The notes: generated by a model from the sequence alone, not told the origin. A DNA stretch of 40,986 nt from Solobacterium sp. (GCA_017512555.1 JAFWFE010000005.1:1-40986), one strand, 5' to 3'. Shown: positions 33,118-40,986, counted from the stretch's first letter. Numbers and translations are program-made.

Positions 33118-33154
33118 AGAAAGAGATATCTTTATCATGGGATTTCTCTTTTTT
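33118..33154 (+). terminator. Rho-independent terminator after glnS
   Basis: AAAGAAAGAGATAT pairs imperfectly with ATTTCTCTTTTTT (about 33118-33131 with 33142-33154) and ends in a T-run. It overlaps the start of the next gene's leader. Confidence 0.7.
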
Positions 33155-33167
33155 CATGGAGGTACAG

Positions 33168-33959
33168 ATGAAACTGACCGGTAAACAATTACTTGCGCTG
33201 AAATACTATGAAGGAGATGTCAGTGGTAAAGATCCTTTCTGGGGAGATCCAAAAGCATATGTGACGATCAATTCCCTGTTCTTTGATGGTGCCGGTACCG
33301 AACAGAGAAGGGCAGCGGAGAAGAAATATCTGAATCCCGCAATCATTGAAGACCCGGAGAGACTCATGGATTTGTGCAGAAATCTGCTCAGCGCGTTTCA
33401 TACACCGGATCTTCGTCAGCCCAGAATATCTTACCGTGTAGAAAGATACGCGGATTATCTGGAGATGAAAGCACATGGCTGTACGGTATCGTTTACTTCC
33501 ACCTCAACCGGAGGCTTCCTCAGTTCCTATGGTGACCGTATCGGCATCGCGTTGATTGAGTTTGAAATTCCTGCAGGTATACCATGTTTCCCGTTTGCGG
33601 AGATGTTACAGGAAGAGTATAAGAAAACGGAGGAACAGGAGATCTTACTTCCTCCGGGATTAGCACTGGAGATTCGGGAGATTCCTTTACAGGCAGAAGA
33701 CACACAGATCCATGACGCCAAAGGGAATCCTCCCCTGGTAAAAGCTCATATCCGTGTTGCCGGATACGCGCAGATTCCAGGGTCTGCGGATGAATCAAAG
33801 ATTCCGGATACAGAAAGTGTTAATGCAGGAATACGGCTATATCAGGCGTTAAACACAGGAACAGTTCCTTCTGTGCAAGATACGGAAAAATATATTGCCT
33901 GGAAGAAGAATCTGCGGAATTGTCTTCTGGAAGAATTCAGGAAAGGATCGGGAGTATGA
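33168..33959 (+). CDS. Predicted mono-ADP-ribosyltransferase (R-S-E class)
   Basis: A 263-residue protein with the three motifs of arginine-type mono-ADP-ribosyltransferases in the right order and spacing: Arg90 on a strand (ISYRVER), the STS element at 111-113 (VSFTSTSTGGF) and Glu156-Gln-Glu158 (EQEILLPPG), where ExE followed by I/V-L-hydrophobic-P is typical. The strand IALIEFEIPAG between them fits the fold. Such enzymes transfer ADP-ribose from NAD+ to a protein or small molecule; ExE usually means arginine. There is no signal peptide, so it acts inside the cell or needs another export route. GGAGG lies five bases before ATG 33168. Its TGA overlaps the next ATG. The motif assignment is strong; target and role are open. 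Confidence 0.75.
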   Translation: MKLTGKQLLALKYYEGDVSGKDPFWGDPKAYVTINSLFFDGAGTEQRRAAEKKYLNPAIIEDPERLMDLCRNLLSAFHTPDLRQPRISYRVERYADYLEMKAHGCTVSFTSTSTGGFLSSYGDRIGIALIEFEIPAGIPCFPFAEMLQEEYKKTEEQEILLPPGLALEIREIPLQAEDTQIHDAKGNPPLVKAHIRVAGYAQIPGSADESKIPDTESVNAGIRLYQALNTGTVPSVQDTEKYIAWKKNLRNCLLEEFRKGSGV

Positions 33960-34273
33960 TTGTGGCGTTTATTATATGGACAGCCTGCAGCGCATTATTT
34001 CTGGGAATATCGGTTTATGATCGTAAACTGGATAAACCTGCAGGTTTCTTTTCGAACAGTGAACCTCCGCAGGTGACAGATGTACAGAAGTATAACAAGG
34101 AAGTCAGCCGGCTCTGGCTGTGGTTTGCGATACTGATGGAGTTACTGGGTGTACCATTTCTCGTTCTGCATCAGAATTCACCGTGGTTTATTCTCCCGGT
34201 TCTCGGGACTGTTGCGTTATGTCTGGTGTTAGTCGTTCGGTATATGAAGATTGAATCTAAATACAGAAAATAG
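33956..34273 (+). CDS. Small membrane protein coupled to the ADP-ribosyltransferase gene
   Basis: A 105-residue membrane protein. ATG 33956 overlaps the stop of the ADP-ribosyltransferase gene (ATGA), and GAAAGGATCGGGAG precedes it. There is one hydrophobic segment at the N-terminus (about 2-18), a polar loop with VTDVQKYNKEVSRLW, then two more segments (about 50-68 and 75-96) and a basic tail. Similar small proteins (VTDVxxYNxxxxxLW...GxPFL) occur widely in Bacillota without a known role, so it need not be specific to its partner. Confidence 0.75.
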   Translation: MIVAFIIWTACSALFLGISVYDRKLDKPAGFFSNSEPPQVTDVQKYNKEVSRLWLWFAILMELLGVPFLVLHQNSPWFILPVLGTVALCLVLVVRYMKIESKYRK

Positions 34274-34283
34274 AGGTGTGATT

Positions 34284-34436
34284 ATGTTTGAATACAGAGT
34301 TGAAGTATATATGGTTAAGGAAGCTGAGAGGGCGATGAATCTTCTGGCTATGGATGGATGGCGTGTAATTGCGGTAACTCCGGACCATGCGAAAGGGTAC
34401 GGGATCATCGTTACGTTTGAACGTGAAATCGTCTGA
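34284..34436 (+). CDS. DUF4177 protein
   Basis: A 50-residue protein starting at ATG 34284 after AGAGGTG. MFEYRVEVY, then AERAMNLLAMDGWRVIAVTP and a closing IIVTFEREI match the DUF4177 pattern, a tiny alpha/beta fold of unknown role. It lies 10 bp after the membrane protein gene and probably ends that operon. Confidence 0.8.
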   Translation: MFEYRVEVYMVKEAERAMNLLAMDGWRVIAVTPDHAKGYGIIVTFEREIV

Positions 34437-34479
34437 TTTTTAGTTTTAAGGAAATAGTATTCGTTAATCCTGTAAACTC

Positions 34480-34488
34480 TGCTAGAAT
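34480..34488 (+). promoter_or_regulatory. Extended -10 promoter of the AEC permease gene
   Basis: TGCTAGAAT (TGn plus TAGAAT at 34483-34488) lies 24 bp before ATG 34513. The -35 region is weak. Confidence 0.5.
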
Positions 34489-34512
34489 AGTCAGTACAGG
34501 GTTTGGAAGTAT

Positions 34513-35433
34513 ATGGATTTAAGTCAGTTGTTTATCTTGCAGTTTGTGATGTTTGCGGAAATGGCGGCTGGTTATTATCTTTGCGCCATGCATGTGCTGA
34601 AACCTTCCGATCGTTCCGTATTGTCAAAAATGGTGATCAATGTTCTTCTTCCCTGTAATATTATCCATTCTTTTAATATTGAAATGAACGCGGATGTACT
34701 GCAGAAGTTTATCCAGGTATTACTGATCTCTTTCGGAGCGCAATTACTCTGTACGATAGTCAGTAAGTATGCGTACAACAAACTGCCGCATGAACAACGT
34801 TCCGTGCTGCAGTATGCGACAGTGTGTTCCAATGCAGGATTCCTGGGCAATGCGGTGGCGGAAGGCGTATACGGTGCAGCGGGCTTGTTGTACTGTCAGA
34901 TCTATCTGATTCCCCAGAGAATCGTCATGTGGTCTGCGGGTGTATCCTACTTTGCGGAACAAGCGGAAAAGGGCAGCGCGTTGAAAACGATCCTGAAACA
35001 TCCGTGTATTATTGCGCTGGAAATCGGGCTTGTGCGTATGGCTTTACAGATTCCGGTTCCGGCCGGAATAGATAGTTTTCTCTCCGGATTGGGGAGATGT
35101 TCTACTCCCATGGTAATGTTGTTTCTGGGGATGATTCTGGCAGAAGCAGGGTTAAAAGGCATGTTTACGAAACCTAATCTGTTCTTCTCATTTATCCGTC
35201 TGATTCTGATTCCGGTATTGGTGTTGATTCCTTGTGTATTACTGCATCTGGATCCTATGGCTGTCGGTTTATCGGTTTTGCTTGCGGCGATGCCGGCAGG
35301 GACAACGACAGCGGTATTGGCTGAACAGTACCATGCGGATGTGGAATTTGCGGCAAACTGTATCGTACTGACGACGGTATTGTCAATTGCGTTACTTCCC
35401 GTTTGGGTATATGTATTGAATGTAATCTTATGA
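34513..35433 (+). CDS. AEC family permease (auxin efflux carrier/malate permease type)
   Basis: A 306-residue membrane protein with about ten hydrophobic segments. LSKMVINVLLPCNIIHSF is the N-terminal family signature, CSNAGFLGNAVAEGVYGAAGLLY the central motif and AAMPAGTTTAVLAEQYHADVEFAA the C-terminal one. Bacterial AEC members transport malate or other dicarboxylates; the substrate here is not decided by sequence. GGGTTTGGAAG precedes ATG 34513. The zinc-ribbon gene follows 13 bp later. Confidence 0.93.
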   Translation: MDLSQLFILQFVMFAEMAAGYYLCAMHVLKPSDRSVLSKMVINVLLPCNIIHSFNIEMNADVLQKFIQVLLISFGAQLLCTIVSKYAYNKLPHEQRSVLQYATVCSNAGFLGNAVAEGVYGAAGLLYCQIYLIPQRIVMWSAGVSYFAEQAEKGSALKTILKHPCIIALEIGLVRMALQIPVPAGIDSFLSGLGRCSTPMVMLFLGMILAEAGLKGMFTKPNLFFSFIRLILIPVLVLIPCVLLHLDPMAVGLSVLLAAMPAGTTTAVLAEQYHADVEFAANCIVLTTVLSIALLPVWVYVLNVIL

Positions 35434-35446
35434 TAAGGTGTTGAAT

Positions 35447-35686
35447 ATGGATGAAAAAGAAACTGAAGTTCTGCGCAAAGGCGGAATAAAAATAGGAAAA
35501 AATGAATCGGTTCTGGAAGCGATACGCAATGGTCTTCCGCACTGGATCCATGAGACTGTAGATGATGATACTTATGTGATCGGGAAAAGATATCTGCGTG
35601 AGTGTACTTGTTCAGAGTGCGGGTATAAAGTCAGTTTTGAACGTCCTGTCTGCCCGCATTGCGGTGTAAAGATGAGAAAGTTCTGA
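35447..35686 (+). CDS. Small zinc-ribbon protein
   Basis: A 79-residue protein. The last third holds CTCSECGYKVSFERPVCPHCG, a CxxC...CxxC zinc ribbon of the rubredoxin-like type. The N-terminal part is charged (MDEKETEVLRKGGIKIGKNESVLEAI) with no known domain. ATG 35447 is used because AAGG lies eight bases upstream; a GTG at 35438 is the alternative. Function unknown. Confidence 0.75.
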   Translation: MDEKETEVLRKGGIKIGKNESVLEAIRNGLPHWIHETVDDDTYVIGKRYLRECTCSECGYKVSFERPVCPHCGVKMRKF

Positions 35687-35730
35687 TTCTATCATCTTTA
35701 GATTCGGTGTTATTTCTGTACCATGTTTTC

Positions 35731-35739
35731 TGTTAAGAT
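35731..35739 (+). promoter_or_regulatory. Extended -10 promoter of the hemolysin III-like gene
   Basis: TGTTAAGAT (TGn plus TAAGAT at 35734-35739) lies 26 bp before ATG 35766. The -35 region is poor. Confidence 0.4.
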
Positions 35740-35765
35740 TAAGGTACAGAGAGGAGGCTGCCGAT

Positions 35766-36446
35766 ATGACAAATAATGAAATTCTTCCGGTAAGGGAAAA
35801 GAAGAAACTGAATATCCGGATCCCGGATTATACACTTGGTGAAGAGCTGTTTAATTCGATTTCTCACGGCATAGGAGCTGTTTTCAGTATTGTGGCACTG
35901 GTGCTGTTGGTGGTAAAAGCTCACGGAGTTCTGGCGGAGACAGCAGTATCTCTGTATGGTTCTACGATGATCGTCCTGTACACGATCTCCTGTATCTATC
36001 ATGCGTTGTCACCGAATCTGGAAGGGAAGAAAGTACTCCGGGTCATTGATCACTGTAATGTATTTCTGCTGGTGTACGGTACGTATATTCCGGCGATGCT
36101 GCTTGGTATAGGCGGCAGACTCGGATGGCTGATGTGTACCGGGGTGGGGATAGTGACCTTGATCGGAATAATTCTTACCTGTATCAATATCGATAAATAT
36201 ACGCTTCCTGCAGTAATCTGCCATCTGGTTAACGGATGGTCTGTGGTGATGGTTATTCCGAAGCTGATCCAGGTGATGGGTATACAGGGGATAATCTATA
36301 TTGCTGTGGGGGGAGTAATGTATACCATCGGAGCGATCCTGTACGGTCTGGGGAAGAAGGTCCGTTACATGCACAGTGTATTCCATATCTTCTGTATGCT
36401 TGGTACATTCTTCCAGTTCTGGGGTATCTATCAGTATCTGCTGTAA
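35766..36446 (+). CDS. Hemolysin III family (PAQR-like) membrane protein
   Basis: A 226-residue seven-segment membrane protein. GEELFNSISHGIGAVFSIVAL is the classical N-terminal signature (E...N...H), SCIYHALSP the second, LRVIDHCNVFLLVYGTY the third and YMHSVFHIFCMLGTFFQF the last, which supplies the conserved H...H. These metal-binding histidines suggest a PAQR-type hydrolase; hemolytic activity is a historical label. GAGGAGG precedes ATG 35766. A bidirectional terminator separates it from pckA. Confidence 0.93.
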   Translation: MTNNEILPVREKKKLNIRIPDYTLGEELFNSISHGIGAVFSIVALVLLVVKAHGVLAETAVSLYGSTMIVLYTISCIYHALSPNLEGKKVLRVIDHCNVFLLVYGTYIPAMLLGIGGRLGWLMCTGVGIVTLIGIILTCINIDKYTLPAVICHLVNGWSVVMVIPKLIQVMGIQGIIYIAVGGVMYTIGAILYGLGKKVRYMHSVFHIFCMLGTFFQFWGIYQYLL

Positions 36447-36456
36447 ATCTGAGGAT

Positions 36457-36488
36457 AAAAAAGCCCGGTTTGTGTAAACCGGGTTTTT
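36457..36488. terminator. Bidirectional terminator between hemolysin III-like gene and pckA
   Basis: CCCGGTTT (36464-36471) and AAACCGGG (36476-36483) form a perfect stem with a GTGT loop, preceded by AAAAAAG and followed by TTTTT, so it works in both directions. Confidence 0.92.
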
Positions 36489-36498
36489 ATGTGGTTTT

Positions 36499-38112
36499 TT
36501 ACTTTTCTTCGAGCTGAGGGCCGGCAGAAACAAGTGCTTTACCTGCAGGGTTGTATTCATACTTATGGAAGTTCTTGATGAATCTTCCTGCGAGGTCTTT
36601 CGCTTTTGCTTCCCATTCTGCAGGATCTGCGTATGTGTCACGAGGATCCAGGATTGCAGGATTGACACCAGGCAGTTCTGTCGGTACTTCGAAGTTGAAG
36701 TAAGGAATCATCTTTGTCGGAGCCTTGTTGACTTCACCGTCCAGGATCGCGTCAATGATACCACGTGTATCCTTAATGGAGATACGCTTGCCTGTACCGT
36801 TCCATCCGGTGTTGACCAGATATGCCTTGGCACCGCTCATCTGCATTCTCTTAACGAGTTCTTCACCATACTTTGTCGGATGCAGTTCAAGGAATGCCTG
36901 ACCGAAGCATGCGCTGAATGTCGGTGTAGGTTCAGTAATGCCACGTTCTGTACCAGCCAGCTTAGCAGTAAAGCCGGAGAGGAAGTAGTACTGTGTCTGT
37001 TCCGGAGTAAGAATGGATACCGGAGGCAGTACGCCGAAAGCGTCAGCAGACAGGAAGATTACATTCTCTGCAGCAGGGCCAGTGGAAACAGGACGTACGA
37101 TCTTTTCGATATGGTTGATCGGGTAGGAGACACGTGTATTTTCTGTTACGCTCTTATCAGCGAAATCACATTTGCCTTCTGCGTCAACAGTAACGTTTTC
37201 CAACAGCGCGTCACGTCTGATCGCGTTGTAGATATCCGGTTCGGAATCCTTGTCAAGGTTGATAACCTTTGCATAGCAGCCACCCTCAAGGTTGAAGACA
37301 CCGTTGTCATCCCAGCCGTGTTCGTCATCACCGATCAGCAGACGTTTAGGATCTGTGGACAGTGTTGTCTTACCTGTGCCGGAGAGACCGAAGAAGATCG
37401 CTGTGTTCTTGCCTTCCATGTCTGTGTTCGCAGAGCAGTGCATGGAAGCGATACCCTTCAGCGGCAGGTAGTAGTTCATCATGGAGAACAGACCTTTCTT
37501 CATTTCACCACCATACCATGTATTCAGGATCACCTGTTCATGGCTTGTGATATTGAACGCAACTGCTGTTTCGGAGTTGAGTCCGAGTTCTTTATAGTTG
37601 TCAACCTTAGCCTTGGAAGCTGTATATACGATAAAGTCAGGTTCATAGGTTTCCAGTTCTTCTGCTGTCGGCTGAATGAACATATTCTTGACGAAATGTG
37701 CCTGCCATGCGACTTCCATGATGAAACGTACAGCTAAACGTGTATCTTTGTTTGCACCGCAGAATGCGTCCACAACAAACAGTCTCTTTCCGGACAACTG
37801 TTTCTGAGCAAGTCCCTTCAGGATATACCAGTTCTCTTCGCTGAGCGGATGGTTGTCATTCGGATATTCCGGGCTGTTCCACCAGACGGTATCCTTGGAG
37901 TTTTCATCCATGACAATGTATTTGTCCTTAGGAGAACGTCCGGTATAGATACCTGTCATAACATTGATTGCGCCGAGCTCTGTCAGCTGACCTTTGTCAT
38001 AGCCTTCCAGATCCGGTCTTGTCTCTTCTTCGAATAAGAATTCGTAAGAAGGATTGTAAATGATTTCTGATGCCCCGATAATTCCATACTTTTCCAAATT
38101 GATTTCTGCCAT
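36499..38112 (-). CDS. pckA: Phosphoenolpyruvate carboxykinase (ATP)
   Basis: A 537-residue ATP-dependent PEPCK that interconverts oxaloacetate plus ATP with PEP, CO2 and ADP. The oxaloacetate/PEP-binding Arg59 lies in GRSPKDKY, the substrate loop is [11 protein letters not shown] (197-207), the kinase-1a P-loop is GLSGTGKT (242-249) and the metal-binding kinase-2 acids are in GDDEHGW. It works in gluconeogenesis or, in many anaerobes, in CO2 fixation to oxaloacetate with ATP gain. On the minus strand AGAGAGGT lies before the ATG at 38112. Confidence 0.97.
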   Translation of the reverse strand: MAEINLEKYGIIGASEIIYNPSYEFLFEEETRPDLEGYDKGQLTELGAINVMTGIYTGRSPKDKYIVMDENSKDTVWWNSPEYPNDNHPLSEENWYILKGLAQKQLSGKRLFVVDAFCGANKDTRLAVRFIMEVAWQAHFVKNMFIQPTAEELETYEPDFIVYTASKAKVDNYKELGLNSETAVAFNITSHEQVILNTWYGGEMKKGLFSMMNYYLPLKGIASMHCSANTDMEGKNTAIFFGLSGTGKTTLSTDPKRLLIGDDEHGWDDNGVFNLEGGCYAKVINLDKDSEPDIYNAIRRDALLENVTVDAEGKCDFADKSVTENTRVSYPINHIEKIVRPVSTGPAAENVIFLSADAFGVLPPVSILTPEQTQYYFLSGFTAKLAGTERGITEPTPTFSACFGQAFLELHPTKYGEELVKRMQMSGAKAYLVNTGWNGTGKRISIKDTRGIIDAILDGEVNKAPTKMIPYFNFEVPTELPGVNPAILDPRDTYADPAEWEAKAKDLAGRFIKNFHKYEYNPAGKALVSAGPQLEEK

Positions 38113-38206
38113 TAATATTACCTCTCTTCTAATCAGGCATGATTTTTTGCAGCATGAACCTCATACTGTAAATCAAATATATTGGAATAACCCAAACTTC
38201 CACAAA

Positions 38207-38212
38207 TATTAT
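38207..38212 (-). promoter_or_regulatory. Candidate -10 element of pckA
   Basis: Reads TATAAT on the minus strand, preceded by ATG, about 94 bp before the pckA start. No strong -35 is visible. The region is AT-rich and includes a TTTTTTT run near 38243. Confidence 0.5.
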
Positions 38213-38286
38213 ACATTAAGTATTTGTTAAAAGAGTAACAAACTTTTTTTCTATTCTTATAACAAATCTTTATTTATTCCGAATAC

Positions 38287-39429
38287 CTATGAATGGATCT
38301 CAAACATATCTCTCGGGAAAAGGGATAAAGATTCTGCGCCGGTCTCGGTAACCAGCACCATATCCTCTACACGCATGTACATTTCACCGGGGAACATCAT
38401 CTTCGGTTCGGAACAGAAGACCATACCCGGTAACATCACTTCATCTTCCAGGTCTGTCAGCATCGGGAATTCGTGGCAGTCAATACCAATCTGATGGCCG
38501 TTCATCCCGTGTTTCTGTACACGGAAGTACTGGCCGTAGCCATGAGCGTCCACATAGTCCGTGATCATCTTGTAGGTTTCATTCACATTTGTCTTATACG
38601 GTACGATACTGTTGATCATATTGACCTGGGCATCCTGGAGAACCTTGTATCCCTGTTTGATATATTCCGGTGCTTTGCCCCAGTACAATGTTCTGCCCCA
38701 GTCGGAACAATATCCATCCTTGACAAATCCGATGTCAAACGCAATGCCGGTATTCGGCAGTAGACGGTATGTGCGTGGGAAGTCATAGTTCTGCTCGGGA
38801 GTAAAGGTCCCTCTGGTCTTGAAGCCGATCGTCGGAGGGAAGGAGAAATCCTCCATACCGTTTTCCATGCAGTAACGCATTAACATATCTTCGGCTTCAG
38901 CCATGGTCATCCCTTCGGTAAAGTGTTCTGCCACATACATGATTGCCTGGTCAGTGAATCTTGCCTTGTAACGCAGCTGTTCGATCTCCTGCGCATCCTT
39001 GACCTTACGCAGATCCTTTAACAATAACTCCGCATCTACAGCTTCCGCTTCCGGATCCAGATCTTTCACAGCTCTCTTCAGCCATTCCGCGCAGTCACCT
39101 CCGATACCGATCTTCTTTCCCTTAACAAAGAATGACAGGGTATCTTCCATCTGGTCAAAGTAGGAAGTAGTGACTTCACATCCCGGGAAATCATCTTTCA
39201 GACGGGGAATACATACGATCTTACAGTCTCCTTCCGCCGACAGCCAGAGTACTGCCTCAGGAAGAATATGAGAAGACCTGTATCCACCGATATTATTCAT
39301 ACAACTTCTCTGCCAGAAGTACTTTGTGCACTCACTGACATACTGCAGATTAGGTCCGGTCGCATACAATACACCGTCTAATCCGGCTTCCCGGATCACA
39401 TTCAAGATTCTTGTTCTGCGTTCACTCAT
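38287..39429 (-). CDS. M24 family aminopeptidase/Xaa-Pro dipeptidase
   Basis: A 380-residue creatinase/pita-bread-fold metalloenzyme. The N-terminal ~140 residues form the creatinase N domain. Metal ligands are Asp232 (IAFDIG), Asp243 (CSDWGRT), His312 (GHQIGIDCHE, with a further His at 319), Glu341 (CSEPKMM) and Glu355 (RVEDMVLV), all in order, so a two-metal active site is complete. It probably removes N-terminal residues before proline or splits dipeptides in the cytosol. GAGGT lies eight bases before the ATG at 39429. Confidence 0.92.
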   Translation of the reverse strand: MSERRTRILNVIREAGLDGVLYATGPNLQYVSECTKYFWQRSCMNNIGGYRSSHILPEAVLWLSAEGDCKIVCIPRLKDDFPGCEVTTSYFDQMEDTLSFFVKGKKIGIGGDCAEWLKRAVKDLDPEAEAVDAELLLKDLRKVKDAQEIEQLRYKARFTDQAIMYVAEHFTEGMTMAEAEDMLMRYCMENGMEDFSFPPTIGFKTRGTFTPEQNYDFPRTYRLLPNTGIAFDIGFVKDGYCSDWGRTLYWGKAPEYIKQGYKVLQDAQVNMINSIVPYKTNVNETYKMITDYVDAHGYGQYFRVQKHGMNGHQIGIDCHEFPMLTDLEDEVMLPGMVFCSEPKMMFPGEMYMRVEDMVLVTETGAESLSLFPRDMFEIHS

Positions 39430-39455
39430 GATACATACCTCATTTCCTTGAAATC

Positions 39456-39483
39456 AGTATAGTCTATAAATAATCGATGAAAA
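39456..39483 (-). promoter_or_regulatory. Promoter of the M24 peptidase gene
   Basis: On the minus strand TTTTCA (39478-39483) and TATACT (39456-39461) are 16 bp apart, ahead of the ATG at 39429. Confidence 0.5.
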
Positions 39484-39507
39484 AGAGAAAGTAAGAGATC
39501 TCTCGGG

Positions 39508-39513
39508 TATAAT
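39508..39513 (+). promoter_or_regulatory. -10 element of the RNA methyltransferase gene, apparently leaderless
   Basis: A perfect TATAAT ends six bases before ATG 39520, so transcription should start on or next to the A of the start codon. No SD precedes that ATG. The -35 region is weak. Confidence 0.55.
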
Positions 39514-39519
39514 AAACGT

Positions 39520-40656
39520 ATGAAAAGATGCCCTTATGCCAGACAATGCGGAGGATGCCAGTACCAGGGAATACCCTATGAGGAACAGCTGAAACGCAAA
39601 CAAAAAAGATCAGAAGAACTGTTGGGATCCTTCGGAAAGGTAGAACCTATCATTGGCTCTGACCCTTATCTGCAGTACCGGAATAAAGCCCAGATCAGTT
39701 TTATGTCTCTGAACAAGAAGATCCTGATGGGTAACTATATGACCGGTACACACCGGATCGTGGAGATTGAACGATGCGAATTATTGCCGGATCTGACGAA
39801 TGAGATCTTCCGGACGATTCGTGATTTGTTAATTTCTTTTCGTCTTTCTGTATTCAACGAACATACGATGGAGGGCTTCCTCAGACATGTGCTGATCCGC
39901 ACGGACAGCAACGCAGAGAAAGCTATGGTTACCCTCGTGACCGGCACGAAGATATTCCCGAAGAAGAAAGACTTTTTGAAAGAATTGCTGCAGAGACATC
40001 CGCAGATCATCTCTGTGATACAGAATATCAATAACAGACATACCAGTATGATCCTGGGAGATTACAGTACGGTTCTGTATGGAAAAGGGTATATCGAGGA
40101 TGAACTCTGCGGATACCGTTTCCGTATCTCTCCGGAATCGTTCTATCAGATCAATCACGCGCAGACGGAAAAACTGTATGCCACAGCAATCCTGGCCGCA
40201 GATCCTGATCCGCTGGATACTGTGCTTGATGCATACTGCGGGATAGGGACAATCGGTATATGCATGGCAGAGAAAGTGAACAAAGTCATCGGAGTGGAAA
40301 TTAACAAGCACGCAATCCGGGACGCCGGAATAAACGCGGAAATCAATCATCTGGAGAATACGGTATACTTTGCGGAAGATGCCGGAGAATTCATGCGTAA
40401 GCACGCAAAACAGAAAGATATTGATACGGTGATCATGGATCCTCCCAGGGCAGGGGCAGATAAGGTGTTCTTGTCTTCTCTGGTACAACTAAACCCAAAG
40501 AAGATCGTATATATCTCCTGTAATCCGGAAACGCAGAAGAGAGATCTTCAGTATCTGACTTCCAAAGGGTATAAAGCAGGACTGATCCAGCCATACGATC
40601 TTTTCCCGATGACAGAACATATAGAATCAGTAGTAAAACTTACCCGGACAAGGTAG
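39520..40656 (+). CDS. RumA/RlmD-type uracil-5 RNA methyltransferase with 4Fe-4S cluster, no TRAM domain
   Basis: A 378-residue methyltransferase for m5U in RNA. The cluster cysteines are C4, C10, C13 (CPYARQCGGC) and C86 (IERCELL). The SAM-binding motif is LDAYCGIGTIG, then DPPRAGAD, the catalytic nucleophile C334 (YISCNPETQKRD) and the base Glu369 (TEHIESV). The N-terminal TRAM domain of most RlmD/RlmCD enzymes is missing; the protein begins at the cluster, and since C4 is essential the start cannot lie later. The substrate is likely 23S rRNA, but tRNA is possible. Confidence 0.92.
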   Translation: MKRCPYARQCGGCQYQGIPYEEQLKRKQKRSEELLGSFGKVEPIIGSDPYLQYRNKAQISFMSLNKKILMGNYMTGTHRIVEIERCELLPDLTNEIFRTIRDLLISFRLSVFNEHTMEGFLRHVLIRTDSNAEKAMVTLVTGTKIFPKKKDFLKELLQRHPQIISVIQNINNRHTSMILGDYSTVLYGKGYIEDELCGYRFRISPESFYQINHAQTEKLYATAILAADPDPLDTVLDAYCGIGTIGICMAEKVNKVIGVEINKHAIRDAGINAEINHLENTVYFAEDAGEFMRKHAKQKDIDTVIMDPPRAGADKVFLSSLVQLNPKKIVYISCNPETQKRDLQYLTSKGYKAGLIQPYDLFPMTEHIESVVKLTRTR

Positions 40657-40713
40657 TGACTATAGAAATCTTATTTATAGATTGATTAATCAGGATTTGG
40701 GAGGAGCATTGGG

Positions 40714-40986
40714 ATGAAAGAAAACATTGTACAGAAGCTTACATCAAAAGATGATAAATATGCCTGTGCCTTTACTGATAGAATTGTTACAGAAAGCCAT
40801 GATACAGATGAATGGTATGAATACTTTGAGGATGTTGCTTCGTTGCTCGACCATCCAAAGTCATTGGTAAGAAATCGAGCTTTGTATATCCTTGCGGCAA
40901 ACGCACAGTGGGATGAAGAAAACCGGTTCGATCTCATCCTTCCGGATTATCTGAAACACATCACCGATGAAAAGCCCATCACCGCC
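40714..40986 (+). CDS. SufBD-annotated-type conserved protein, partial (right edge)
   Basis: The first 91 codons of a gene cut by the window end. KLTSKDDKYACAFTDRIV, WYEYFEDVASLLDHPKSLVRNRALYILAANAQWDEENRFD and HITDEKPITA match a conserved Bacillota protein often labelled SufBD protein, with a HEAT-like helical make-up. The label is probably not a true Fe-S assembly role. GGGAGGAG precedes ATG 40714 by eight bases. Confidence 0.75.
   Translation, partial: MKENIVQKLTSKDDKYACAFTDRIVTESHDTDEWYEYFEDVASLLDHPKSLVRNRALYILAANAQWDEENRFDLILPDYLKHITDEKPITA

Noticed and set aside
36565..37737. 390-codon open frame on the plus strand
   Set aside because: Antisense to pckA, whose motifs are complete; the frame is open because of biased codon use in pckA.

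Overview
The window looks like chromosomal DNA of a low-to-mid GC anaerobic member of the Bacillota, probably Erysipelotrichia or a related Clostridia-type lineage. The clues are strong GGAGG-type ribosome binding sites before most genes, GTG and TTG starts, ATP-type PEP carboxykinase, a DHH-type (family II) pyrophosphatase, paired half-size chromate transporters, TraX, VanZ and hemolysin III-like membrane proteins, and FeoA/FeoB. This placement is by gene content only. There are no rRNA or tRNA genes, IS elements, phage genes or CRISPR arrays that I can see.

Layout. 1-1000: an interrupted membrane-protein remnant and a minus-strand XRE regulator. 1.2-4.2 kb: a GNAT acetyltransferase, a minimal M50-like membrane protein and an M14 zinc carboxypeptidase. 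4.3-11.9 kb: a long co-directional run of small, functionally unrelated genes with short gaps and no internal terminator. It holds a suppressor-of-fused (SUFU) protein, a lipoprotein, an Imm5-like putative immunity protein, an ACT protein, a CAT-like acyltransferase, a GNAT, a NUDIX hydrolase, a membrane-anchored pyrophosphatase, a P-loop kinase-like protein and a VanZ-like protein. 12.0-15.9 kb: a ferrous-iron feo operon with an overlapping 29-residue Cys-rich ORF at its head and a palindromic operator candidate at its promoter, then an ATC-hydrolase-family protein and an RraA-like protein. 15.9-23.5 kb: a minus-strand esterase-like hydrolase, a kinase-NUDIX fusion, another alpha/beta hydrolase, two GNATs, an Imm32-like protein, a two-gene chromate-type transporter, a DUF3795 protein and a class C beta-lactamase-fold serine hydrolase. 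23.7-28.5 kb: a complete ABC importer of the Fe(III)/phosphonate/sugar-phosphate type whose fused permease carries a large extra N-terminal extracytoplasmic domain. 28.5-31.3 kb: TraX, a uridine-kinase-like protein, a nitroreductase and a GNAT. 31.4-36.4 kb: glutaminyl-tRNA synthetase; a protein with a complete R-S-E ADP-ribosyltransferase motif set, translationally coupled to a small membrane protein; a DUF4177 protein; an AEC permease; a zinc-ribbon protein; a hemolysin III family protein. 36.5-41 kb: pckA and an M24 aminopeptidase on the minus strand, then a 4Fe-4S RumA/RlmD-type RNA methyltransferase with what looks like a leaderless promoter, and the start of a SufBD-annotated-type protein cut by the window edge.

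How the genes fit together. Core metabolism (pckA, glnS, peptidases, RNA methylation) is interspersed with iron and solute uptake and with an accessory set dominated by acyltransferases (five GNATs and one CAT-like), NUDIX enzymes, kinase-like P-loop proteins and immunity-like proteins. The most noteworthy points are the predicted ADP-ribosyltransferase gene pair at 33168-34273, the Cys-rich micro-ORF and divergent FeoB in the feo operon, the membrane-anchored pyrophosphatase, and several immunity-family genes with no partner toxin in view. All functions are assigned by reading motifs and remembered family patterns; no database search was run.
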